Shown: in pieces, positions 9,201 through 16,690 of the stretch | Position numbering within the stretch: position 1 is the stretch's first letter | Layout of the letters: every line of letters begins with the position of its first letter | From: Mordavella massiliensis | GTDB taxonomy: Bacteria > Bacillota > Clostridia > Lachnospirales > Lachnospiraceae | Direction of reading: 5' to 3' | DNA length: 64,000 nt | Assembly (NCBI RefSeq): GCF_016901695.1 | Contig: NZ_JACJKS010000006.1 | Coordinates: 1-64,000 of the forward strand | Notes under the pieces: model-generated | Told to the model about the DNA's origin: nothing | The model's input: the letters and a program-made list of their open reading frames with translations, nothing else | Database searches by the model: none | Translations under genes and position numbers: made by a program

Positions 9201-9840
9201 TGAGTTTCACGATCCTGGTGGCATATTCCACCGCCAGCTCCGGGTTGTGGGTGACCATGACGACAAGCCGGTCCCTGGCCACCTCTTTTAACAGTTCCAT
9301 GACCTGCACGCTCGTCTCGCTGTCCAGGGCGCCTGTGGGCTCGTCGGCCAGCAGGATGTCCGGGTTGTTGACGAGGGCCCGTGCGATGGCCACCCGCTGC
9401 ATCTGCCCGCCGGAGAGCTGGCCCGGCTTTTTGTGGATCTGCTCTCCCAGCCCCACCTTCTCCAGCGCCTCCACCGCCAGCCGGCGGCGTTTTGCCCGGC
9501 TCACGCCGGAGATGGTAAGCGCCAGCTCCACGTTTGCCAGGATCGTCTGGTGGGTGATCAGGTTGTAGCTCTGGAAGACAAAGCCGATCGTATGGTTCCG
9601 GTAGGAATCCCAGTCCCTGTCCTTATATTTTTTCGTTGAGACATCGTTGATAATAAGATCCCCGCTGTCGTACCGGTCCAGCCCGCCTATGATGTTGAGA
9701 AGGGTCGTCTTGCCCGACCCGCTGGGCCCGAGAATGGCCACAAACTCGTTGTCCCGCAGGCTCAGGCTCACATGGTCAAGCGCCTTCTGCACCAGGCTTC
9801 CCGTCCGGTATTCCTTACAGATATCTCTGATCTGAAGCAT
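6295..9840 (-). CDS. MacB-like ABC transporter, fused ATPase and FtsX-type permease with very large extracellular domain
   Basis: 1181 residues. Residues 1-230 are an ABC ATPase (Walker A GPSGSGKT at 38-45, signature [14 protein letters not shown], Walker [13 protein letters not shown]). A first membrane helix follows near 265-290 ([21 protein letters not shown]). Then comes an extracellular domain of several hundred residues, and three C-terminal helices of FtsX type ([23 protein letters not shown] onward, with the [16 protein letters not shown] coupling helix). Such proteins work as mechanotransmission pumps or in export and peptide resistance. The extracellular part contains three tandem repeats of 63-65 residues. 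The frame opens at 9897, but a consensus promoter covers that stretch, so the ATG at 9840 is the likely start. Substrate unknown. Confidence 0.88.
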   Translation of the reverse strand: MLQIRDICKEYRTGSLVQKALDHVSLSLRDNEFVAILGPSGSGKTTLLNIIGGLDRYDSGDLIINDVSTKKYKDRDWDSYRNHTIGFVFQSYNLITHQTILANVELALTISGVSRAKRRRLAVEALEKVGLGEQIHKKPGQLSGGQMQRVAIARALVNNPDILLADEPTGALDSETSVQVMELLKEVARDRLVVMVTHNPELAVEYATRIVKLKDGRIREDSDPFVPEESGMGEPEHRNLGKTSMSFLTALSLSFNNLRTKKARTILTSFAGSIGIIGIALILALSTGVNTYINNMEEETLSEYPLEIMSTGFDMTSMLLTSGGGGESSGDVNVINVATDMFSKMDSNDLGSLKAYFDSGKSGIEDCTNAVEYSYDVTPQIYRVGDGKVRQVNPDHSFDALGFGSSSSSSSLMSTMMSTDVFYEMPENPALYEGQYDVKAGRWPQAYNECVVVLTQGGSVSDLMLYALGLRDPLELDEMVRQFIDEEQVETKEDSRAYTYGDILSTTFRLVDSTDYYTYDSQYHVWTDKSRDEAYVRNLAENGEELKIVGIVQPAEDGNAMMLSAGIGYPASLTQHVVEKAAESQIVQDQLADPGTDVFTGKPFGEVSQGDLDLGEMFGINEEELENAFSFDSTAMTAGLEGGLDLSGLQGAGSGSLDLSGMIDLEQIAQQLPEMEGFDLSQISGALNLDVSSEQLGAMAGGLLDGYLAYAAQDPSTDYANLGEALLAYLNTGEARQVLADHIREIIESSGLSVTPEQLGDLAKRILQGFLAYAQGQGMTDPSQMDAYLEAYLQTGEAQQIAQQWVDEVFAGGAQISITGEQLEKLAQELAAGYQSYAAANGLPDPSKMQDSFLAYLGTDSAREQLAQGMAGLLDTEALEQQLTGAVEDYMQTVMESGAAQSLTGQITAAVQAMMAQISEGLQSAMQSAAVQIGSNIENALSLDPEAFRNAFEMNMDGEQLTELLLSMETSGTATSDSNLRALGYADFDEPSGISIYPKDFESKDEAVGILDAYNSRMEAEGKEEQVITYTDMVGTLMSSVTNIVNVISYVLIAFVAISLIVSSIMIGVITYISVLERRKEIGILRAIGASKRNISQVFNAETFIIGACAGLIGIGLSLLLLIPGNALIHYLAGSDDVSAVLAPGPAVILILLSILLTLLGGLIPSRKAAGSDPVTALRVE
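7195..7770 (-). repeat. Three tandem 63-65-residue repeats in the ABC protein's extracellular domain
   Basis: Coding repeats at 7770-7582, 7581-7390 and 7389-7195. Each begins V/I-x-x-EQL and contains a GYLAYA-like segment, a DPS motif, then AYLxTGEA or a variant. They have diverged clearly, so duplication is old. A fourth unit was not seen on either side. Confidence 0.8.
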
Positions 9841-9868
9841 AGATTCATTCACGTCCTTTTCCGTTCTC

Positions 9869-9897
9869 ATTATAGCGGGCGGGATTTTTACAGTCAA
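9869..9897 (-). promoter_or_regulatory. Promoter of the MacB-like ABC gene
   Basis: TTGACT, 17-bp spacer, TATAAT on the minus strand, ending about 30 bp before the ATG at 9840. It overlaps the extended open frame and so rules out the upstream starts. Confidence 0.85.
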
Positions 9898-9996
9898 CTA
9901 AGCCATTTGTTAAATTTTTATAACTTTCCTCCCCCAAATACGAAAGTATATGTTAGACTGGAATGGAAGTTTTCAATTCCGGGAAAGGATTTTGCT

Positions 9997-10626
9997 ATGA
10001 AATATGAAACGATAATCTTTGATGTAGACGGAACCCTGTGGGACACAACCGAAACAGTCGCAGACGCATGGAATTATGCCGCCGCGCAGCTTGGACTTCC
10101 CCCGGCCGGCATTACCGGCGAGCAGCTGAAACAGGAATTCGGAAAGACGATGGACGTGATCGCCGAGGACCTTTTCCCCCACCTGCCCGTGTCTGAGAGG
10201 GAGGCCCTGATGGAGGTCTGCTGCCACTGGGAAGATGTCTTTCTGGACCGGCTGGATACGCCGCCCCTCTATCCGGGCGTCTGCGGGGCCATACAGGATC
10301 TGTCCCGGTGCCACCGGCTCTTTATCGTCAGCAACTGTCAGAGCGGCTATATCGAGCTGTTTCTTCGCAAGACGGGACTTGCGCCCTATATCACGGACAT
10401 CGAATGTTTTGGGAACACAAAGAGGCCAAAAGGCGAGAACATCCGCCTCATCCTGGAGCGCAATGCGGCCGGCAGCGCCTGCTATGTGGGCGACACAGCG
10501 GGCGACGAGGCCGCTGCCGCGCAGGCCGGCATCCCCTTTATCCACGCCGCCTACGGCTTTGGAGAGGCCGCTGCTCCCGCCGCCTCCATCGCCTCCATCC
10601 GGGAACTTGCCGCGGTGGCAGACTGA
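9997..10626 (+). CDS. HAD-superfamily hydrolase (phosphoglycolate-phosphatase-like)
   Basis: 209 residues. Motif I is FDVDGTLWDT (nucleophile Asp near residue 9 and acid/base Asp two later), motif II is FIVSNCQ, the Lys is in the NTKRPKGENI region, and motif IV is CYVGDTAGDEAAA. An alpha-helical cap of the C1 type lies between motifs I and II. This is the PGP/beta-phosphoglucomutase-like branch. The substrate cannot be told from sequence. The open frame begins far upstream, but the ATG at 9997 follows GGAAAGGA and begins directly with the catalytic strand. It stands alone, convergent with the AEC transporter gene. Confidence 0.88.
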   Translation: MKYETIIFDVDGTLWDTTETVADAWNYAAAQLGLPPAGITGEQLKQEFGKTMDVIAEDLFPHLPVSEREALMEVCCHWEDVFLDRLDTPPLYPGVCGAIQDLSRCHRLFIVSNCQSGYIELFLRKTGLAPYITDIECFGNTKRPKGENIRLILERNAAGSACYVGDTAGDEAAAAQAGIPFIHAAYGFGEAAAPAASIASIRELAAVAD

Positions 10627-10648
10627 TCCCTGTCGCCAGTACAAAAAA

Positions 10649-10689
10649 AAGAAACGCTGCACGGTCTTTTGCGCCGCGCAGCGTTTCTT
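10649..10689. terminator. Bidirectional intrinsic terminator
   Basis: A 12-bp stem (AAGAAACGCTGC at 10649-10660, complement at 10678-10689) with A-rich left and T-ending right sides, between the HAD gene and the convergent AEC transporter gene. Confidence 0.8.
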
Positions 10690-11614
10690 ATGTCGGAAAT
10701 ACGGTATGGATGATGATGCTCCAGACCGGAATGGCCACCACAGACAGGAGCGTCGTGAGCACCACGCACTGGGTGGCGAACTCCTCGTCCCCGTGATACT
10801 TCAAAGCCAGGATCGCGGTCGTCGTGCCGGCCGGCATCGCTGCCAGGATCACGGACACGCCGGCCACCAGGGAGTCCACGCCGGCCAGACGGCAGCCGGC
10901 CAGGACCACGGTTGGGATGAGCACAAAGCGGATGCATGTGTACGCAGCCGTAAGCTTTGTCAGGATGTGCCGCAGGTCCGCATCCAGCAGGATCGTGCCG
11001 ATGAGGATCATGGTGAGCGGCGTCGTACAGCTGCCGATGCTGTCGATGGCCGAGCTCACGATGCCGGGCAGCCGGATCTGCGTCAGCATGAGGAACACCC
11101 CGATGTAGACCGCCACAATACAGGGGTGGCGGACGACCTTTTTAAGCACTTCTTTTCTGCTCGGGCAGTCGGTAAAATAGGAGACCCCCGCAGACCACAT
11201 GACGATCCGCTGCGGGATCAGGTAGAAGGACGCGTACAAAAGCCCGATAGAGCCGAACAGCCCCTCTGCCACCGGGTTGCCAAGGAAGCCTGCATTGGAG
11301 CAGACCGTGGCGTACTGCAGGACCATCCGCTTCCCTTTTGGCACCCTGCGGTACAGGATCCCGCTGATGCACGTACAGAAGATCTGGATCAGGATGGAGA
11401 TCACGAGGATCTCCGCCTCCGCGATGAGCACGGAGCGGTCCATGGGCATATAAAACGCCGAGATGATGTTGCAGGGCAGGATCAGATCCAGCACAAGATC
11501 CGTCAGGACCGCCGTCCCCTCCCTTGGAACAATGTTTAGTTTCCGCAAAATGACCCCCACGGCCATGAGCAGAAACATCATGACCTGGAGATCGAAAAGT
11601 CCTTCTATCTTCAT
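10688..11614 (-). CDS. AEC-family (auxin efflux carrier-like) permease
   Basis: 308 residues, about ten hydrophobic segments. The start IEGLFDLQVMMFLLMAVGVILRKLNIV and motifs such as ILPCNIISAF and CSNAGFLGNPVAEGLFG are typical of the AEC family of secondary carriers, which in bacteria often carry malate or other organic acids. The ATG overlaps the TGA of the NYN gene by 4 bp (ATGA), so the two are translationally coupled. Substrate unknown. Confidence 0.88.
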   Translation of the reverse strand: MKIEGLFDLQVMMFLLMAVGVILRKLNIVPREGTAVLTDLVLDLILPCNIISAFYMPMDRSVLIAEAEILVISILIQIFCTCISGILYRRVPKGKRMVLQYATVCSNAGFLGNPVAEGLFGSIGLLYASFYLIPQRIVMWSAGVSYFTDCPSRKEVLKKVVRHPCIVAVYIGVFLMLTQIRLPGIVSSAIDSIGSCTTPLTMILIGTILLDADLRHILTKLTAAYTCIRFVLIPTVVLAGCRLAGVDSLVAGVSVILAAMPAGTTTAILALKYHGDEEFATQCVVLTTLLSVVAIPVWSIIIHTVFPT

Positions 11615-12531
11615 TTATGTTCGTCCTTCTTGCTGTAGATCACCCGGTTGTGCTCCCCGTCGTCCAGCACATGGACGCCCGGAAAACTCTGTATATACTG
11701 CTTGAGCTGGGAAAAGCCGTAATCCCTCACCTTGAAATCCCCGAACTTGTTGCGGATGCGGTTTCCGAGAACGCTCAGGAAAATGCCGTGTTTCCCGCTG
11801 TCCTTGATCTGCTTGAGGATGAACTCCTCCAGCCTCTCCTTCCTGCTCCTGTCCTCAAACTGGGTCACCGTGATCTGCGAGCCGGACTGGATAAGCTTCA
11901 GCTTGGGGAAGGACTCCAGGAAACGGGAAAGCAGGCTGTACCCATAGCGGCGCACGTCAAAATCCGGGTACAGTTTGACAAGGCGGCTCCCCACCTCGCC
12001 CAGACCGGTCTCCCTGCCGTTGTTCTCATTCTCTGTTATGATGCGGATCACGGCCTCCTCGATCTGTCCTCTTGCCACCGCATCGTTTTCACCTGTGCTG
12101 TCCTCCAGGAGAAGCTCCAGCACGGTGAAGATGTCGCAGGCTTTCCGGAAAGGCGCCGGCGTCTTGTTCTCGCCCATGCCGATCACCGTCTTGCCGCTCT
12201 CGCGCAGGCGGCTGGCCAGCTTTGTGAAATCGCTGTCGCTGGACACAAGGCAGAAGCCTTCCAGCTCGCTTGTGTACAGCATGTCCATGGCGTCGATGAT
12301 CATGGCTGAGTCTGTCGAATTCTTCCCGTGGGTATAGCTGAACTGCTGGATCGGCGTGATGGAATTCTTGAGGAGTTCCTCCTTCCACCCGGCATTGTTG
12401 GTGCTTGTCCAGTCGCCGTATATTCTCTTATATGTCACATTCCCGTATTTTGAGAGCTCATCCAGAATGGGCTCAATGTATTTCGGAGACACATTGTCCG
12501 CGTCGATGAGCATGGCTATTCTGTCTTCCAC
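11611..12531 (-). CDS. NYN-domain protein with two OST-HTH/LOTUS domains (putative RNase)
   Basis: 306 residues. Residues 1-140 form a NYN (PIN-like) nuclease domain with acidic residues in IDADNV (10 and 12), DSAMIIDAMDMLY and SSDSDF. Two repeated modules follow (about 158-232 and 235-303). Both carry the pattern GxxGSRL...FDVRRYGYSLLSRFLESFP or GNRIRNKFGDFKVRDYGFSQL, which is the OST-HTH/LOTUS RNA-binding fold. The domain order resembles eukaryotic MARF1/LabA-like proteins. The start is a GTG at 12531 with AGGAGG 7 nt upstream. A TATAAT minus10 lies about 35 bp before it. Probable role: RNA cleavage or control of RNA; target unknown. Confidence 0.85.
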   Translation of the reverse strand: MEDRIAMLIDADNVSPKYIEPILDELSKYGNVTYKRIYGDWTSTNNAGWKEELLKNSITPIQQFSYTHGKNSTDSAMIIDAMDMLYTSELEGFCLVSSDSDFTKLASRLRESGKTVIGMGENKTPAPFRKACDIFTVLELLLEDSTGENDAVARGQIEEAVIRIITENENNGRETGLGEVGSRLVKLYPDFDVRRYGYSLLSRFLESFPKLKLIQSGSQITVTQFEDRSRKERLEEFILKQIKDSGKHGIFLSVLGNRIRNKFGDFKVRDYGFSQLKQYIQSFPGVHVLDDGEHNRVIYSKKDEHK

Positions 12532-12639
12532 GTTGCAACCTCCTTGTTCCTAACTGCACTGTGGCTATTATACCAGATTTCCGTTTCTCTCAAAAGAGAT
12601 AGGCGGAAAATATATTCAAAAAACATTCCCGCACCGCTC

Positions 12640-12668
12640 TTGTCATCTGGTTTTCAATACTATATAAT
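12640..12668 (+). promoter_or_regulatory. Promoter of the DUF1836 gene
   Basis: TTGTCA, 17-bp spacer, TATAAT, ending 24 bp before the ATG at 12692. Confidence 0.75.
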
Positions 12669-12691
12669 AGGTTTGTTGAGGTGGTGAACTT

Positions 12692-13297
12692 ATGACAATT
12701 GACACAAAGGACATGCTGAACAGCATCCTGCAGAGCATCTCCCGGATCGACTATGTAAAGCCGCAGGATATTCCAAATATCGACCTGTACATGGACCAGG
12801 TCACGACATTCATGGAGAGCCAGCTCGGCTCCACCCGCCGGCACGGCGAGGACAAGATCCTGACAAAGACCATGATCAACAACTACGCCAAGAACAATCT
12901 CCTTCCGCCGCCGGTGAAGAAGAAATACTCCAAGGAGCACGTGCTGGTCCTGATCTTTATCTACTATTTCAAGAACATCCTCTCCATCAGGGACATTGAG
13001 ACTCTGCTTGCGCCCCTCACGGAGAAGTACTTCCACAACGGCGAGGCCTTTGACATCACGTCCGTGTACGAGGAGGTATGCAGCCTTGAGAAGTCCCGGA
13101 TCGACCAGCTTGCAAAGGATATCGCAAAGATGTACCACACAGCCTCCGGGACATTTGAGGACGCGCCCGCCGGGGACCGGGAAGCGCTGCAGCTCTTTTC
13201 TTTTATCTGCAGCCTCGCCTTTGACGTGTATGTGAAGAAGCTGCTCATGGAGAAGCTCATCGATCAGATGCCTGAGCCGGAGAAGAAAAGTAAATAG
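12692..13297 (+). CDS. DUF1836-domain protein (putative MerR-like regulator)
   Basis: 201 residues. The central part (ILTKTMINNYAKNNLLPPPVKKKYSKEHVLVLIFIYYFKNILSI, split here for reading: KTMINNYAKNNLLPPPVKKK then YSKEHVLVLI) is the DUF1836 signature, widespread in Clostridia and resembling a MerR-type winged helix. The remainder is helical. It has a GAGGTGG ribosome site. It is convergent with yerC and ends in a shared terminator. Function is not established; a DNA-binding role is an inference from the helix pattern. Confidence 0.82.
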   Translation: MTIDTKDMLNSILQSISRIDYVKPQDIPNIDLYMDQVTTFMESQLGSTRRHGEDKILTKTMINNYAKNNLLPPPVKKKYSKEHVLVLIFIYYFKNILSIRDIETLLAPLTEKYFHNGEAFDITSVYEEVCSLEKSRIDQLAKDIAKMYHTASGTFEDAPAGDREALQLFSFICSLAFDVYVKKLLMEKLIDQMPEPEKKSK

Positions 13298-13310
13298 ACG
13301 GTACGATACA

Positions 13311-13349
13311 AAAAGAAGATTGCGGGGTCTGTTCCGCAATCTTCTTTTT
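13311..13349. terminator. Bidirectional intrinsic terminator
   Basis: A 15-bp stem (AAAAGAAGATTGCGG at 13311-13325 and its complement ending near 13348), A-run on one side and T-run on the other, between the DUF1836 and YerC genes. Confidence 0.85.
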
Positions 13350-13653
13350 ATTTCTGCTCTTCTTCTTTCGGATTGATCCGCTCGAACACCATGTCGTACC
13401 CGTCATTCCCGTAATTCAGCGAGCGGTTTACCCTGCTGATGGTAGCGGTGGACGCGCCGGTCTTCTCGGCGATCTCCAGATATGTCTTGTGCTCCCGGAG
13501 CATCTTCGCCACCTCAAACCGCTGGGACAGCGAAAGGAGCTCGTTGATGGTGCAGATATCTTCAAAAAAAATATAGCATTCTTCTTTATCTTTCAGACTC
13601 AGTATGGCGCTAAAGAGATAGTCGACCGCCTCGGTTCTGATCTTCTTGCTCAT
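13348..13653 (-). CDS. TrpR-like protein YerC/YecD
   Basis: 101 residues. The C-terminal half carries the TrpR-type helix-turn-helix (LSLSQRFEVAKMLREHKTYL, EIAEKTGASTATISRVNRSL). The N-terminal helices (EAVDYLFSAILSLKDKEECYIFFEDICT) match the YerC/YecD family. It is a predicted repressor of unknown regulon in Firmicutes. The ATG at 13653 follows GGAGGAG. Confidence 0.9.
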   Translation of the reverse strand: MSKKIRTEAVDYLFSAILSLKDKEECYIFFEDICTINELLSLSQRFEVAKMLREHKTYLEIAEKTGASTATISRVNRSLNYGNDGYDMVFERINPKEEEQK

Positions 13654-13763
13654 ATTTATTCTCTCCTCCGAAACGAATTCATTGTATTTATTTTAGCACA
13701 CTAAATTTATAAAGTCCATAGAATAGCTGAAAGATTTTAAAGCGGTGAAATCATAAAGCGCGC

Positions 13764-14495
13764 TTACCGCGTCTGCCGCCTGTTTCTTTTCAGATTTGAA
13801 AGGAGCTTTTCACAGGACGTATTGGCCACCAGTTCCTCCGGAAATCCCGCCTCTGCAAGGAGTCTGGCTGAGTAGTCCGTCCTGGCGATGTCCATGTCCA
13901 CATGGGCGTCGCTTCCGAGCGTGATCATAGTGCCGTACTTTTTGCAGCACGCAAGCAGCTCCAGGGCGTTGTCGTGGGTGTTTTCCCGGAAACCGCCCGG
14001 CCGCAGGGAGGAGTTGTTGATCTCAAGGAGGGTGCCTGTCTCCTTCGCCGTCCGCGCGAGGACGTCGTAGTCCGGGGCGTACCTGCCGTCGTCCGGGTGC
14101 CCGATGATATCTACATAATCCAGATGCATGGCGTTGACATAGGTCCTTGTGTTCTCCGCGCGCCCGCCGCTTTTCCCGTAGCAGGGCGGGTGGATGCTGG
14201 CGATGGCAAGATCCAGACCGCGGATCGTCTCCGGCGGCAGATCCACAGTCCCCTCGGCATCCAGAATGTTCAGCTCCACGCCAAAGAGAAGGCGCAGGTC
14301 CGCCATGTGCCTCGGCACCACGGAGAGGTTCTGGAAATAGTACAGCCCGCAGCTTCCCGGCATTTTGGGCGCGTGTTCCGTGATAGCAAGCCCTTCCAGC
14401 CCCTTCTGCTTTGCCATGGCCGCCATTTCGCGGATCGTGTTGTAGGCATGTCCGCTGGCAAGTGTATGGGTATGTGTGTCGATCTTCACTTCCAT
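13764..14495 (-). CDS. PHP-domain phosphatase (YcdX-like)
   Basis: 243 residues starting MEVKIDTHTHTLASGHAY. The HTH-T motif, AITEHAPKMPG, LFGVELNILD, SIHPP, IIGHPDDGRY and TLGSDAHVDM supply the His/Asp/Glu ligands of a trinuclear metal centre. The order and wording match the YcdX-like PHP phosphatase branch. Cytosolic, substrate unknown. It has a GGAGAA ribosome site and is a single gene with its own short upstream region, divergent from the small gene at 14636. Confidence 0.87.
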   Translation of the reverse strand: MEVKIDTHTHTLASGHAYNTIREMAAMAKQKGLEGLAITEHAPKMPGSCGLYYFQNLSVVPRHMADLRLLFGVELNILDAEGTVDLPPETIRGLDLAIASIHPPCYGKSGGRAENTRTYVNAMHLDYVDIIGHPDDGRYAPDYDVLARTAKETGTLLEINNSSLRPGGFRENTHDNALELLACCKKYGTMITLGSDAHVDMDIARTDYSARLLAEAGFPEELVANTSCEKLLSNLKRNRRQTR

Positions 14496-14635
14496 TGTGT
14501 CTGTTCTCCTTTTTCCGGCGCGCCTGCCGTCTCCCCGACCGAAGGAAATCGCAGGCCAAACGTATAAGTTTTCATCTGTCCGGCAATTATTATAACGTAT
14601 CTTTTGCTATTTATCAAATCAGGAGGTGTGTTTCC

Positions 14636-14860
14636 ATGACTGAGAATAAAAAGCAGACGGCCCGGGAAGCCGCAGAGGAAAACCGGCGGATCATCGATTC
14701 CTTCGATTACCTCTCCGGCGCGGCGTCCGCCCATGAATGCACGGGGCTGATCCCGTCCCTGCCCGCCTCAGAGGCGGAGCGGCAGTCGTACCAGGATCTG
14801 TACGCCTACCAGTACCTGCCGCCGAAATTCCCGCCGGAAAAGGCACGCAAAGAGGAGTAG
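14636..14860 (+). CDS. Small hydrophilic protein, function unknown
   Basis: 74 residues, charged and soluble, with a Pro/Tyr-rich end (LYAYQYLPPKFPPEKARKEE). A perfect AGGAGGTG lies 7 nt before the ATG, so translation is very likely even though no family was recognised. The unknown gene at 14925 follows after about 65 bp. Between them a GC-rich hairpin (arms near 14867-14875 and 14885-14893) without a T-run may act as a processing or pausing site. Confidence 0.7.
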   Translation: MTENKKQTAREAAEENRRIIDSFDYLSGAASAHECTGLIPSLPASEAERQSYQDLYAYQYLPPKFPPEKARKEE

Positions 14861-14924
14861 ACAGCGGGCGGGCACATCCGCTTCCGCCCGCGCATATGGT
14901 AAAGAAAAAAGGATGTTGATCCTT

Positions 14925-15401
14925 ATGGCAACTCAGACCCTCGTCCCGGTGAGCGGCATCGTCCAGCGCGTCACGCCTCTCTCCTCGGACTGCTGCTCCC
15001 TGCAGGTATCCGTTGTAAATGAAAACGGCGTTTCCGTCTTCATTGTCAGCCCCTCCACCTACGTGATCCAGGAGGTGCGCCTGCGGCCGGGAATGGCGGT
15101 GACCGCGTTTTACGACAGCAACGTGGCGATCCCCCTCGTGTATCCGCCTGAGTATCAGGCCGTGATCATCGGCCGCCGCAGTTCCAATGAGACGATCTAC
15201 GCCGGCTGGTTCGACGGGGATCTGCTTTCGGAGGACCAGACACTGAAGCTGAACCTGGCGCCCTCCACACAGATCCTGACCTCCAACGGCCAGCCATTTG
15301 GCTGCAGCCTCGGCGGACATCTCCTCATTGTCTACTACACGGCAGCCACCATGAGCATACCGCCGCAGACGACTCCAAGACGGATTATTGTTGTCTGTTA
15401 A
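14925..15401 (+). CDS. Conserved-looking beta-rich protein, function unknown
   Basis: 158 residues. The pattern is one of alternating hydrophobic residues (SGIVQRVTPLSSDCCSLQVS, FIVSPSTYVI, MAVTAFYDSN, YQAVIIGRR) that suggests an OB-like or other beta-barrel fold, with a Gly/Ser/Thr-rich end. No signal peptide and no membrane helix is clear. The frame opens at 14913, but the ATG at 14925 has AAGGATG at better spacing. Together with the 74-residue gene before it, it may form a two-gene unit. I do not recognise a named family. Confidence 0.7.
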   Translation: MATQTLVPVSGIVQRVTPLSSDCCSLQVSVVNENGVSVFIVSPSTYVIQEVRLRPGMAVTAFYDSNVAIPLVYPPEYQAVIIGRRSSNETIYAGWFDGDLLSEDQTLKLNLAPSTQILTSNGQPFGCSLGGHLLIVYYTAATMSIPPQTTPRRIIVVC

Positions 15402-15403
15402 TT

Positions 15404-15450
15404 GTAATTCCGGACGTAACACTTTTTAAAAGTGTTACGTCCGGAATTAC
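15404..15450. repeat. Perfect 47-bp palindrome (23-bp arms)
   Basis: Arms 15404-15426 and 15428-15450 are exact reverse complements around a single central T. The outer part reads GTAATTCCGGACGTAACAC. As RNA it would form a very stable hairpin. The run of T expected after an intrinsic terminator is missing on both strands. It lies 2 bp after the stop codon of the gene at 14925 and about 85 bp before the lipoprotein gene. Confidence 0.85.
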
Positions 15451-15536
15451 ATCAACTGGTGTGTAATTGTGTGTTTTGCTGGCACTTCTTTCCCTTCTGC
15501 ATATACTATACCACAAATTGTTTTAGGGAGGATCTT

Positions 15537-16568
15537 ATGAAGAAGCGTCTGTTACACATGTTTTTCGCGGCGCTGCTGGCCGCGTCCCTTCTGGCCGGAT
15601 GCGCGCCTGGCAGGGAGGAGGACCGGTCGGATCCCGGGGAAAAGGAATCTGTGGATGTCGTACTGAATGAGGTGGCGCATTCCATCTTCTACGCGCCTAT
15701 GTACGTAGCCATCGAGGAGGGCTATTTTGCCAAAGAGGGGATCGATCTCACTCTTGTCAATGGTTTTGGCGCAGATAAGACCATGACGGCGGTGCTCTCC
15801 GGCGAGGCTGACATCGGTTTTATGGGGTCGGAAGCCTCCATCTATACGTATAACGAGGGGGCCAACGACTACGTGGTCAATTTTGCCCAGCTCACCCAGC
15901 GAGCCGGCAATTTCCTTGTGGCCCGGGAGCCGATGGAAGATTTCTCCTGGGAAGACCTGAACGGGCACCTCGTGCTCGGCGGCCGCAAAGGCGGCATGCC
16001 GGAGATGGTCTTTGAGTACATTCTCAGGCAGAATGGGATGGACCCCGCAAACGATCTGACCATCGACCAGAGCATTGACTTCGGCTCCACTGCAGCAGCC
16101 TTTGCAGGCGGAAAAGGAGACTTCACGGTCGAGTTCGAGCCGGGCGCCACCAGCCTGGAGCAGGAGGGCCGCGGCTACGTGGTCGCCTCCCTGGGAACGG
16201 ACAGCGGCTACGTCCCCTACACTGCCTTTTCTGCAAAAAAGAGCTATATGGAAGAGCACCCGGACACGATCCAGGGCTTCACAGACGCGCTCCAGAAGGG
16301 GATGGACTATGTAGCCGCCCACACGCCGGAAGAGATCGCTGCCATCATTGCCCCGCAGTTTGAGGAGACGGACCTGGAGACCATCACCACCATCGTGAGC
16401 CGCTACTACGAGCAGGATACATGGCCGGACTCCCTCGTCTTCTCCGAGGAGAGCTTCGATCTTCTGCAGGATATCCTGGAAGACTCCGGGGAGCTGGAAA
16501 AACGCGCGCCCTACGAAGCGCTTGTAAATACGGAATTTGCCGGGAAAGCCGCCGGACAAAACAGCTGA
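15537..16568 (+). CDS. NMT1/THI5-like ABC transporter substrate-binding lipoprotein (orphan)
   Basis: 343 residues. It opens with a lipoprotein signal peptide (MKKRLLHMFFAALLAASLLAGC, cleavage before Cys, lipobox LLAGC). The mature part has the NMT1/SsuA/ThiY pattern: VVLNEVAHSIFYAPMYVAIE, GYFAKEGIDLTLV, TMTAVLSGEADIGFMGSEAS. These proteins deliver thiamine precursors, aliphatic sulphonates, taurine or riboflavin-type ligands to an ABC importer. No permease or ATPase gene adjoins it, and no TPP riboswitch was seen upstream. The ATG at 15537 follows AGGGAGGAT; the longer frame from 15432 lies within the palindrome region. Confidence 0.88.
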   Translation: MKKRLLHMFFAALLAASLLAGCAPGREEDRSDPGEKESVDVVLNEVAHSIFYAPMYVAIEEGYFAKEGIDLTLVNGFGADKTMTAVLSGEADIGFMGSEASIYTYNEGANDYVVNFAQLTQRAGNFLVAREPMEDFSWEDLNGHLVLGGRKGGMPEMVFEYILRQNGMDPANDLTIDQSIDFGSTAAAFAGGKGDFTVEFEPGATSLEQEGRGYVVASLGTDSGYVPYTAFSAKKSYMEEHPDTIQGFTDALQKGMDYVAAHTPEEIAAIIAPQFEETDLETITTIVSRYYEQDTWPDSLVFSEESFDLLQDILEDSGELEKRAPYEALVNTEFAGKAAGQNS

Positions 16569-16690
16569 CAACCTGCCTGTGCAGGCTGATCATATAGATC
16601 GCCGTACCGCATGACCGGACGGCGCGGGACTGCCGGTTCATACCGGTTCTGTACCCCGCAAAGCGAGAGGGAGACGACCTGTCTCCCTCC

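Noticed and set aside
15404-15536. TPP riboswitch before the NMT1-type lipoprotein gene
   Set aside because: The conserved CUGAGA element and other core parts of the TPP aptamer are missing; the palindrome explains the structure there.
16569-16690. Possible mobile-element border beside the STAND gene
   Set aside because: No integrase, transposase, tRNA end or direct repeat was found on either side; only a short hairpin (GGGAGAC with its complement) is present.
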